Positions 29,914 to 37,644 of a stretch of 64,000 nt of DNA are shown piece after piece. Every line of letters begins with the position of its first letter. The first letter of the stretch is position 1. The notes beneath the pieces are model-generated. The model saw only the letters and a program-made list of their open reading frames with translations. It was not told where the DNA came from and did not search any database. Source of the stretch: CBDHEY01 sp965262305 (GTDB lineage Bacteria; Pseudomonadota; Gammaproteobacteria; Pseudomonadales; Cellvibrionaceae); assembly GCA_965262305.1 (NCBI GenBank), contig CBDHEY010000004.1:1612001-1676000 (forward strand), written 5' to 3'. The position numbers were made by a program, and so were the translations under genes.

Positions 29914-30099
29914 ATGGCTAAGAAGACAGTAAAAGTAAAACTTAACAAAAGCACAGCTGGTCGTTTAAAAGCGCATCAAGCTTGTGTTAAAGGTTTAGGG
30001 TTGCGAAAGATTGGACATATTGTTGAAGTTGAGGATACTCCTTCGACAAGAGGAATGATTAACAAAGTAAACTATCTAGTTTCAGTGGTAGGCGAATAA
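29914..30099 (+). CDS. rpmD: 50S ribosomal protein L30
   Basis: L30 is a small large-subunit protein. The 61-residue product has the family segment KGLGLRKIGHIVEVEDTPSTRGMINKV divided around residue 30. It starts MAKKTVKVKL and is followed two bases later by rplO. Confidence 0.95.
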   Translation: MAKKTVKVKLNKSTAGRLKAHQACVKGLGLRKIGHIVEVEDTPSTRGMINKVNYLVSVVGE

Positions 30100-30101
30100 T
30101 C

Positions 30102-30536
30102 ATGCATTTAAATACATTAAGTCCTTCCCATGGAAGTAGAAAAGAAGCTAAGCGAGTCGGCCGTGGCATTGGAAGTGGCCTAGGTAAAACTGCTGGTCGT
30201 GGTCATAAAGGTTTAAAATCGCGTTCAGGTGGCAGTGTTAAACCTGGATTTGAAGGTGGTCAAATGCCTTTGCAAAAGCGTTTACCTAAATACGGTTTTA
30301 CTAGTCGTATTAGTCGCGTGACTGCTGAAGTAAGAACATCTGAGTTAAATAAAATTGACGCTGAGATTATAGATTTAGCTGCTTTGAAAAAGGCAGATAT
30401 CATTGGTGAAAATATCAAGAGAGCTAAGATATTTTTGTCTGGTGATATTACAAAAGCTTTAACTGTTAAAGGTCTTGCTCTAACAAAAGGTGCTCGAGCA
30501 GCTATTGAAACGGCTGGCGGCAAAATCGAAGAATAA
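30102..30536 (+). CDS. rplO: 50S ribosomal protein L15
   Basis: L15 is a late assembly protein. The 144-residue product opens MHLNTLSPSHGSRKEAKR, has the Gly-rich RVGRGIGSGLGKTAGRGHKG segment and ends in the GARAAIETAGG signature. It is the last ribosomal gene before secY. Confidence 0.96.
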   Translation: MHLNTLSPSHGSRKEAKRVGRGIGSGLGKTAGRGHKGLKSRSGGSVKPGFEGGQMPLQKRLPKYGFTSRISRVTAEVRTSELNKIDAEIIDLAALKKADIIGENIKRAKIFLSGDITKALTVKGLALTKGARAAIETAGGKIEE

Positions 30537-30563
30537 TTAAAGATTGTTAAGATCGAGGATTAC

Positions 30564-31898
30564 ATGGCACTGCCGGGTTTAAATCAAGGCAATAATTCAG
30601 GTTTAGGCGAGCTTTGGGCTCGCTTGAAGTTCTTGTTATTGGCAATCGTAGTTTATCGTTTAGGTACACATATACCTGTCCCAGGTATTGATCCAGAGCG
30701 AGTAGCTCAGCTTTTTCATCAAAACCAAGGCACCATTCTCGGAATGTTTAATATGTTTTCCGGTGGTGCACTAGAAAGAATGAGTATTTTGGCGTTGGGC
30801 ATTATGCCTTATATTTCAGCGTCAATTATTATGCAGATGATGACAGCTGTGACTCCTTCTTTAGAGGCGCTTAAAAAGGAAGGCGAATCTGGTAGAAAGA
30901 AAATCAGTCAATATACGCGATATTTAACGCTCGGGCTTGCTTTGGTGCAGGCTTATGTAATGGTCGCAGGTATGGCTGGTCAGGGAATGGCTTATGAAGG
31001 TTTAAATGTTTTTAGTTTTTATATTATTGCGGTGACTTCATTAGTGACCGGCGCTGTATTTATGATGTGGCTTGGTGAACAGGTTACTGAGCGAGGTATC
31101 GGTAACGGTATTTCAATGCTTATATTTGCTGGTATTGTAGCTGGATTGCCTAGTGCTATAGGGCAGGCATTTGAAAGTGCCAGGCAAGGTGAGTTACATC
31201 TACTTACTCTATTGGCTTTAGCATTAGCTTCCATAGCGATAGTTTGGTTTGTTGTTCGCATGGAGCGTGGTCAAAGAAGAATTACCGTGCAGTACGCGCG
31301 TCGTCAAGTTGGCAGAAATCAGGCTGGAGCCGCTCAAACAAGCCACCTCCCATTAAAGATCAATATGGCGGGCGTGATTCCGGTGATTTTTGCGAGTAGT
31401 ATTTTGTTGTTTCCCGCGTCAATTGCCCAATGGTTTGGTCAAGCGAGTGAAGGTAAGACTGGTGAAATATTGCAAGAGATAGCTTTAGCAATCGGTCCAG
31501 GTCAGCCATTAAACTTTATTATTTTTGCTGTTTTAATTATCGCTTTTTGTTTTATATACACAGCGATGATCTATAACCCAAAAGAAGTAGCTGATAATTT
31601 GAAAAAAGGCGGTGCTTATATACCTGGGATTCGGCCAGGGGCACAGTCTGCTAATTACATTGATAAAGTATTGACTCGATTAACAGTGGTTGGATCGATC
31701 TACATAGCGGCGGTAGCGCTTTTACCGCAGTTTTTAGTGGTATCTGCAAACATTCCATTTTATTTAGGTGGTACATCTCTGTTAATTGTTGTTGTTGTAG
31801 TGATGGACTTTATGTCTCAGGTTCAGTCGCATTTGATGTCTCATCAATACGAATCTGTTATGAAGAAGGCTAACCTACAGAGTTATGGGCGTCGTTAA
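30564..31898 (+). CDS. secY: preprotein translocase subunit SecY
   Basis: SecY is the pore subunit of the inner-membrane Sec channel. The 444-residue product has ten hydrophobic segments, the motif RLGTHIPVPGID near residues 32-43, the ALGIMPYISASIIMQ segment of helix 2, and a cytoplasmic ERGQRRITVQYARRQVGR loop that contacts ribosomes and SecA. GAGGATTAC precedes the ATG. Confidence 0.97.
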   Translation: MALPGLNQGNNSGLGELWARLKFLLLAIVVYRLGTHIPVPGIDPERVAQLFHQNQGTILGMFNMFSGGALERMSILALGIMPYISASIIMQMMTAVTPSLEALKKEGESGRKKISQYTRYLTLGLALVQAYVMVAGMAGQGMAYEGLNVFSFYIIAVTSLVTGAVFMMWLGEQVTERGIGNGISMLIFAGIVAGLPSAIGQAFESARQGELHLLTLLALALASIAIVWFVVRMERGQRRITVQYARRQVGRNQAGAAQTSHLPLKINMAGVIPVIFASSILLFPASIAQWFGQASEGKTGEILQEIALAIGPGQPLNFIIFAVLIIAFCFIYTAMIYNPKEVADNLKKGGAYIPGIRPGAQSANYIDKVLTRLTVVGSIYIAAVALLPQFLVVSANIPFYLGGTSLLIVVVVVMDFMSQVQSHLMSHQYESVMKKANLQSYGRR

Positions 31899-31931
31899 TA
31901 CGTCTGGTTTGTTGGATATAGGTGAAGTTAA

Positions 31932-32048
31932 ATGAAAGTACGTGCTTCAGTGAAAAAAGTATGCAGAAACTGCAAACTCATAAAACGTAAAGGCGTTTTA
32001 CGAGTTATTTGTTCTGCAGAACCTCGTCATAAACAAAGACAAGGTTAG
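31932..32048 (+). CDS. rpmJ: 50S ribosomal protein L36 (zinc form)
   Basis: This 38-residue gene directly after secY encodes MKVRASVKKVCRNCKLIKRK and continues to RHKQRQG. Cysteines 11, 14 and 27 and histidine 33 form the zinc ribbon of the zinc-dependent (C-plus) L36. It is too short for ordinary ORF cut-offs but its place and sequence are unmistakable. The zinc-free S14 in the same block shows that zinc dependence is mixed. Confidence 0.97.
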   Translation: MKVRASVKKVCRNCKLIKRKGVLRVICSAEPRHKQRQG

Positions 32049-32140
32049 TTTTTAGGCGTTATTTTGTTAAAGCCTTTTGGTCGTTCAAGATCAATAAATA
32101 AGCGGTGTTGACTGTCGTTTAAAGGGAAACCTTTTTACTA

Positions 32141-32169
32141 TTGCATTTTGGTGAATTACTAGTTATTCT
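32141..32169 (+). promoter_or_regulatory. alpha-operon promoter
   Basis: TTGCAT and TATTCT are 17 bases apart and followed by TGCGCGC, the same GC-rich discriminator style as the rpsL, rpsJ and second fusA promoters. It lies 74 bases before rpsM. The region after it (TAAGTGTCATG and neighbouring repeats) could fold, as the S4-binding leader does in E. coli, but I cannot match that pseudoknot. Confidence 0.7.
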
Positions 32170-32242
32170 TGCGCGCTTTTTTAAGCTTGGGTGACTTAAT
32201 TTGTCGTTAACACTAAGTGTCATGTCGATTGGAGTAAATTAG

Positions 32243-32599
32243 ATGGCTCGTATAGCTGGTGTCAATATACCAGATAATAAGCATGCCGTGATTTCCCTAA
32301 CTTATGTGTATGGGATTGGTAAAACAAAAGCTAAAGAGATTTGTGCTGCTGCAGGTGTTGAAGAAGCAGTAAGAATCGGTGATTTGAGCGAAGATCAAGT
32401 AGATGCTATTCGTAATGAAGTTGCTAAAGAGACTGTGGAAGGTGATCTACGGCGAGAAGTATCTATGAGCATAAAACGATTGATGGATCTCGGTTGTTAC
32501 CGAGGTATGCGTCATCGCCGCAGCTTGCCAGTTCGCGGTCAACGTTCAAAGACAAATGCTCGTACACGAAAAGGTCCTCGTAAACCTATTAAGAGATAG
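32243..32599 (+). CDS. rpsM: 30S ribosomal protein S13
   Basis: S13 forms inter-subunit bridges at the top of the 30S head. The 118-residue product starts MARIAGVNIPDNKHAVISL and ends in GQRSKTNARTRKGPRKPIKR, both diagnostic. TTGGAG precedes the ATG. It is the first gene of the alpha operon. Confidence 0.97.
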   Translation: MARIAGVNIPDNKHAVISLTYVYGIGKTKAKEICAAAGVEEAVRIGDLSEDQVDAIRNEVAKETVEGDLRREVSMSIKRLMDLGCYRGMRHRRSLPVRGQRSKTNARTRKGPRKPIKR

Positions 32600-32644
32600 G
32601 TTTTGGGTTAAATTAATACATAAGTTTTTTGGGAAGATATTGCT

Positions 32645-33037
32645 ATGGCTAAGCCAAGTAAATCAACGACTAAGAAAAAAGTTAAGAAGACTGTTGTCGA
32701 TGGTGTTGCGCACATTCATGCGTCTTTTAATAACACTATTGTAACAATTACAGATAGGCAGGGTAATACTTTGTCTTGGGCGACGGCAGGTGGTTCGGGC
32801 TTTCGTGGTTCTAGAAAAAGTACACCGTTTGCTGCACAGATTGCAGCAGAAAGAGCAGGTACAGCAGCGCAAGACTATGGGTTAAAGAATCTTGATGTCG
32901 AGGTAAAAGGACCTGGTCCTGGCCGTGAATCTGCTGTTAGAGCTTTAAATAATATTGGTTATAAAGTAACTAATATTACCGATGTGACTCCTGTCCCGCA
33001 TAACGGGTGTCGTCCACCTAAGAAACGTCGCGTGTAA
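32645..33037 (+). CDS. rpsK: 30S ribosomal protein S11
   Basis: S11 lines the mRNA exit on the platform. The 130-residue product has HIHASFNNTIVTITDRQGN, the SGFRGSRKSTPFAAQ segment and the conserved C-terminal DVTPVPHNGCRPPKKRRV. Confidence 0.97.
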   Translation: MAKPSKSTTKKKVKKTVVDGVAHIHASFNNTIVTITDRQGNTLSWATAGGSGFRGSRKSTPFAAQIAAERAGTAAQDYGLKNLDVEVKGPGPGRESAVRALNNIGYKVTNITDVTPVPHNGCRPPKKRRV

Positions 33038-33051
33038 GAGGAGAAACAAAA

Positions 33052-33672
33052 ATGGCTCGTTATATAGGACCAACTTGTAAGCTTTCACGCCGTGAAGGTA
33101 CAGATCTATTTTTAAAGAGTGGCATTCGCCCCCTAGAATCAAAGTGTAAGGCAGAGACCGTACCTGGGCAGCATGCCCAGCGTCGTGGTAGGCTTTCTGA
33201 TTATGGTGTTCAGCTCAGAGAAAAACAAAAGGTACGTAGGCTTTATGGCGTACTAGAGAAACAATTCAGAAGCTACTATAAAGAAGCGGCTCGAAGAAAA
33301 GGGGCGACGGGTGAAAACCTGCTTAAGCTTTTAGAATGTCGTTTGGATAACGTCGTTTACAGAATGGGCTTTGGATCTACAAGGTCAGAATCTCGGCAGC
33401 TAGTCTCACATAAGTCTATATTAGTTAATGGTCAGACATTGAATGTTCCTTCATATCAAGTTAAAGAAGGTGATGTTGTCGCTATTCGAGAGAAAGCTAA
33501 AAACCAACTAAGAATTCAAAACTCACTAAACATTGCTGCTCAACGTGGTGAAGTAGAATGGGTTACAGTCGATGGTGATAAGAAAGAAGGAACTTTTACA
33601 CGTATACCCGACCGCGGTGATTTACCAGCTGAAATCAATGAAAACCTAATTGTGGAACTTTACTCTAAGTAA
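33052..33672 (+). CDS. rpsD: 30S ribosomal protein S4
   Basis: S4 nucleates 30S assembly and represses the alpha operon in E. coli. The 206-residue product starts MARYIGPTCKLSRREG and includes the S4 RNA-binding domain (RLDNVVYRMGFGSTRSESRQ, SHKSILVNGQ). AGAGGAG precedes the ATG. Confidence 0.97.
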   Translation: MARYIGPTCKLSRREGTDLFLKSGIRPLESKCKAETVPGQHAQRRGRLSDYGVQLREKQKVRRLYGVLEKQFRSYYKEAARRKGATGENLLKLLECRLDNVVYRMGFGSTRSESRQLVSHKSILVNGQTLNVPSYQVKEGDVVAIREKAKNQLRIQNSLNIAAQRGEVEWVTVDGDKKEGTFTRIPDRGDLPAEINENLIVELYSK

Positions 33673-33744
33673 GAAAGTTCTAATTTATTATTGAGTTTTT
33701 GGGTAATTTAATCACAACGGAAAAAATAATCCACAGGTGAGTCT

Positions 33745-34731
33745 ATGCAAAGTGCAGTAAATGAGTTTTTAACCCCGCGTCATATTGATGTTACAGAGTT
33801 AGGTTCTACGCGGGCAAAAGTGATTTTGGAGCCTTTGGAGCGAGGATTTGGCCATACATTAGGTAATGCTCTTAGAAGAATTTTACTTTCGTCAATGCCT
33901 GGTTGTGCTGTAACAGAAGTTGAAATAGAAGGTGTTCAGCATGAGTACAGCGCTATTGAAGGCGTGCAAGAAGACGTTATAGAAATATTATTAAACTTGA
34001 AGAACATTGCTGTTGTTTTACACGGAAAAGATCAAGCTGTTTTAACTTTATCTAAGCAAGGTCCTGGCCCTGTAACTGCTGGTGATATTCAATTGGATCA
34101 TGATGTAGAGATCGTCAATCCAGAGTTGGTCATTGCAAACATTACATCAGATGTTTCATTAAACATGAAGCTGACTATTGGTCGTGGCCGAGGTTACATG
34201 CCTGTTGATGCTCGTTCTAAAGATGATGACGAAACTAGGGCAATTGGTCGTTTACAGTTAGATGCTTCTTACAGTCCGGTTAGTCGATTAGCTTATACTG
34301 TTGAGAGTGCTCGTGTTGAGCAAAGAACGGATTTAGATAAATTGGTTTTGGATCTTGAAACAAATGGCACTATTGATCCAGAAGAAGCTATTAGAAGAGC
34401 TGCAACAATCTTACAACATCAATTAGCTGTTTTTGTTGATTTAGAGAGCGAGCAAGACTCTGAACCTGAAGAACAGGAAGACCAAATTGATCCAATTTTA
34501 CTTCGTCCTGTGGACGACTTAGAGTTGACAGTACGTTCTGCTAACTGTTTGAAAGCTGAAAACATATACTACATTGGTGATTTGATTCAGAGAACTGAAG
34601 TAGAGTTATTGAAAACTCCGAATCTTGGTAAGAAATCTTTAACCGAGATAAAGGATGTATTGGCGTCTAGAGGATTATCTTTAGGAATGCGCTTAGAAAA
34701 CTGGCCTCCAGCTAGTTTAAAAAATGATTGA
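33745..34731 (+). CDS. rpoA: DNA-directed RNA polymerase subunit alpha
   Basis: The alpha subunit dimerises to nucleate RNA polymerase assembly and its C-terminal domain binds UP elements and activators. The 328-residue product has the N-terminal dimer signature GFGHTLGNALRRILLSSMPG, an acidic linker (EQDSEPEEQEDQ) near residue 240 and the C-terminal TPNLGKKSLTEIKDVLASRG helix-hairpin-helix. Confidence 0.98.
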   Translation: MQSAVNEFLTPRHIDVTELGSTRAKVILEPLERGFGHTLGNALRRILLSSMPGCAVTEVEIEGVQHEYSAIEGVQEDVIEILLNLKNIAVVLHGKDQAVLTLSKQGPGPVTAGDIQLDHDVEIVNPELVIANITSDVSLNMKLTIGRGRGYMPVDARSKDDDETRAIGRLQLDASYSPVSRLAYTVESARVEQRTDLDKLVLDLETNGTIDPEEAIRRAATILQHQLAVFVDLESEQDSEPEEQEDQIDPILLRPVDDLELTVRSANCLKAENIYYIGDLIQRTEVELLKTPNLGKKSLTEIKDVLASRGLSLGMRLENWPPASLKND

Positions 34732-34799
34732 TATATAAGCATTAAGCTTATTTAGTTAATAAATTGCTGAAATAGTAATTAAGAATAAGGGTTAGAGTT

Positions 34800-35207
34800 A
34801 TGCGTCATCGTCAGAGTGGACGTCAACTTAATAGAAATAGTTCACATAGAAAAGCCATGTTCAGAAATATGGTAACATCTTTAGTTGAGCATGAGTTGAT
34901 CAAGACTACATTACCGAAAGCGAAAGAGTTGCGTCGTTATGCTGAACCACTCATTACTTTGAGTAAAAGCGATAGCGTTGCAAATCGTCGTTTAGCATTT
35001 GATAGAACTAGAAATAAAGATACAGTAGGAAAGTTATTTAGCGAGTTAGGACCTAGATATCAAGACCGACCTGGCGGATATTTACGTATTATGAAATGCG
35101 GATTTCGTGCAGGGGACAAAGCTCCAATGGCATATGTGGAACTCGTAGATCGTCCAGAACCAATCGTCGAGGATGATCAAATAGAAAATAATTCAGAAGA
35201 AGATTAA
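34800..35207 (+). CDS. rplQ: 50S ribosomal protein L17
   Basis: L17 lies near the tunnel exit. The 135-residue product starts MRHRQSGRQLNRNSSHRKAM and has GGYLRIMKCGFRAGDKAPMA. Its C-terminal tail is acidic. It ends the ribosomal block; the terminator begins at its stop codon. Confidence 0.97.
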   Translation: MRHRQSGRQLNRNSSHRKAMFRNMVTSLVEHELIKTTLPKAKELRRYAEPLITLSKSDSVANRRLAFDRTRNKDTVGKLFSELGPRYQDRPGGYLRIMKCGFRAGDKAPMAYVELVDRPEPIVEDDQIENNSEED

Positions 35208-35235
35208 AAAAAACCGGGTTTACCCGGTTTTTTTT
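35206..35235 (+). terminator. terminator at the end of the ribosomal block
   Basis: ACCGGG and CCCGGT pair around a 4-base loop, flanked by a run of A on the left and eight T on the right. The symmetric A and T tracts allow action in both directions. The stem starts within the rplQ stop codon. Confidence 0.92.
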
Positions 35236-35396
35236 CGTCTAAGTTTTATTATTTTGTCTTATCTTATTTTTTCTAAGCTGATTTTTTTTAAATAAATGCT
35301 AAGATTATTTCAAAAATACTCATAATCTAATAAACATATTAAGCTTTGTAGTTAAGGAAAGATTTTGGGGATGTCTAAAATGCATAAAATTACGGA

Positions 35397-35425
35397 TTTC
35401 AAGAGCAACTGCATTTGCATATAAT
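35397..35425 (+). promoter_or_regulatory. possible promoter of the glycogen block
   Basis: A perfect TATAAT box lies about 40 bases before malQ. The -35 candidate TTTCAA, 17 bases away, is weak (three of six), so an activator may be needed. The box is embedded in the repeat ATTTGCAT, which occurs twice in 19 bases (TTTGCATATAATTTGCAT). Confidence 0.45.
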
Positions 35426-35463
35426 TTGCATGGAATCATTAAACTAAATTTGAGTATTGTCTA

Positions 35464-37611
35464 ATGAGTGAGCTAGACCCCTTATTTTATTGGCGTGGAA
35501 TATCGCCTGACTATATAAACTATAAAGGGGAATTCCTCAAAGTTCCTGAAGAAAATAAAAAGATTCTTCTCAACGCAATGGAAGTCGATCTCTCTAGTGA
35601 AAAGAAGATTCAGGATGAAATATATCGACTTGATGTCGCTCCGTGGCTTTCTTGGTTAGAGCCTTTTTCCTTGGCTAGAGAGAATGAGCCATGTTTTTTT
35701 GTAAATATTAATCCCAAGCAAAACGGAAACAATTTTAAATGGATATTAAAAGATTCATCAGGAGTCGAAGTAGATAAGGGTGTATTCAAACCGGAAGATC
35801 AAGAAGAGGTAGGTGACTACCTTTATGAAGATGTTAAATACAGTAGGAAAAAAATTAGACTTTCGATTAGCATACCCGGATATTACAATTTAGAACTCAC
35901 AAATAAAGGTAAGAGTGAAAATTCTACATTTGTAATAGCCCCCAATACGGCCTTCGTTCCAGACTGGTCTATAAAAGATAAAAAGGTCTGGGGTTTAATA
36001 ATTCACCTTTATACGCTTCGATCGGAAACTAATTGGGGTATCGGGGATTTTTCTGATCTCTATAATTTAGTAGAGTATTTAAGCGCCCACGGTGGTGGTG
36101 TGATTGGTCTTAATCCACTGCATGCTATATCTTCTAATTTAGAGTATTCATTTAGTCCCTACAGTCCGTCTGATCGTCGTTTTATAAATCCGTTATATAT
36201 TGATGTTGCTTCTGTTAATTATTACAAAGAGTTAGTTCTTAGTGAGCAAGTTAAGGAAAAAATAATTGAACTTCGGAATACCGATTGTGTTAAATATGCC
36301 AGTGTAGCGCAGCTTAAGTTTCCTTTTTTTATAAAATTATTTAACCTTTTTTGCGAGCTTGACCTTTCAAAATCCACTAGAGAGGCTGAACTATTTAAAA
36401 ACTTCGTACAAAATATAGGTATACCTATATTGGAGTATGCCAATTACGAAGTAAAAAATTGCCAATATATAGATGAAGATTTACGCAAAACCTTTAATGT
36501 TGAAGTAGATAAAACTAATGTCGAAGCATTTTTAAAAGAGGTTAGTAAAGATAAATACAAAGGAATAGCATTCTTTTGTTACTTACAGTGGATTGCAAAC
36601 AGGCAATTAGAAGATTGTCAAACCCACGCTGAAGCATTAAATATGGAAGTAGGTTTAGTCAAAGACTTGGCCGTAGGTGCAGACGGCGGCGGCTCAGAGG
36701 TGAGTAGCCATACGGAACTTTTTAGATTGAAAGCTTCGGTTGGCGCGCCTCCAGATCCTATGGCTTTAACAGGACAAAATTGGGGTATACCCCCAATGGA
36801 CCCTGCAATGTTAAAACAAACCAGGTTTGCGCACTACATTGCTCTTTTACGGGCAAATATGGCTCGATGTGGTGCTTTGAGGATCGATCATGCGATGAGT
36901 TTAATGCGCTTATGGTGGTGCCCTCCTGGATTAAATGCTGATGCTGGCGGGTATGTCCTTTACCCATTTGAAGAAATGCTAGGTTTGCTTTGTTTAGAGA
37001 GTCAACTAAATCATTGTGTTATTATTGGTGAAGATTTGGGGGTTGTTCCAGATAATTTTCGAGAGGCGATAGGCAACGCGAAATTGTTTTCGAATAAAGT
37101 ATTTTATTTTGAAAAAGAAGGAAATGGAGAATTTCGCCATCCACGCCATTATGACCCGAATGCACTAGCGATGGTTAACAACCATGACGTGCCTACTCTA
37201 GTTAGTTGGTGGAATGGAACCGACCTTAGTCTTAGATATGAACTCGACATGTTGGAGCAAGGTGTTTCATATGAGCAAGTATGTGACGGTAGAAATTTTG
37301 AAAAACAAAGTTTACTTCGTATGCTCAAAAATGAAGGATTGTTACCAGAGGGTTGGGATGAAAGTTCTTTGGAGAGTTATGCTGATGAACGCTTGATTGA
37401 ATCCATTTTACTCTTGGCTAGCAAAGCGTCATCAAAGATATTTGTGCTCCAATTGGAGGATTTAATGATGATGAATGATCCAGTAAATGTGCCTGGTACT
37501 TTTAAAGAACATGCTAACTGGCAACGGAAATTAACGATTCCGTTAGAAGAATTGTTTGAGAATGAACGCATAAACGAATTACTCAGGCAAATAAATGAAC
37601 AACGAACATAG
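35464..37611 (+). CDS. malQ: 4-alpha-glucanotransferase (amylomaltase)
   Basis: MalQ moves glucan segments between maltodextrins and releases glucose, recycling the short chains left by GlgP and GlgX. The 715-residue GH77 protein has SFSPYSPSDRRFINPLYID in the early barrel and GQNWGIPPMDP before the catalytic core. The catalytic residues are the nucleophile D475 in RIDHAMSLMRLWW, acid/base E523 in GEDLGVVPDNF and D575 in NNHDVPT. A distinct N-terminal region (about 160 residues) precedes the barrel. It is the first of five glg genes on this strand; glgB follows after 33 bases. Confidence 0.94.
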   Translation: MSELDPLFYWRGISPDYINYKGEFLKVPEENKKILLNAMEVDLSSEKKIQDEIYRLDVAPWLSWLEPFSLARENEPCFFVNINPKQNGNNFKWILKDSSGVEVDKGVFKPEDQEEVGDYLYEDVKYSRKKIRLSISIPGYYNLELTNKGKSENSTFVIAPNTAFVPDWSIKDKKVWGLIIHLYTLRSETNWGIGDFSDLYNLVEYLSAHGGGVIGLNPLHAISSNLEYSFSPYSPSDRRFINPLYIDVASVNYYKELVLSEQVKEKIIELRNTDCVKYASVAQLKFPFFIKLFNLFCELDLSKSTREAELFKNFVQNIGIPILEYANYEVKNCQYIDEDLRKTFNVEVDKTNVEAFLKEVSKDKYKGIAFFCYLQWIANRQLEDCQTHAEALNMEVGLVKDLAVGADGGGSEVSSHTELFRLKASVGAPPDPMALTGQNWGIPPMDPAMLKQTRFAHYIALLRANMARCGALRIDHAMSLMRLWWCPPGLNADAGGYVLYPFEEMLGLLCLESQLNHCVIIGEDLGVVPDNFREAIGNAKLFSNKVFYFEKEGNGEFRHPRHYDPNALAMVNNHDVPTLVSWWNGTDLSLRYELDMLEQGVSYEQVCDGRNFEKQSLLRMLKNEGLLPEGWDESSLESYADERLIESILLLASKASSKIFVLQLEDLMMMNDPVNVPGTFKEHANWQRKLTIPLEELFENERINELLRQINEQRT

Positions 37612-37644
37612 TCTTTAACGGCGATTAAGGTAGTACTTAGTTTT

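Noticed and set aside
35372..35425. A 17-codon ORF (MSKMHKITDF...) before malQ
   Set aside because: Too short, overlaps the candidate -10 box and has no homology I recognise.
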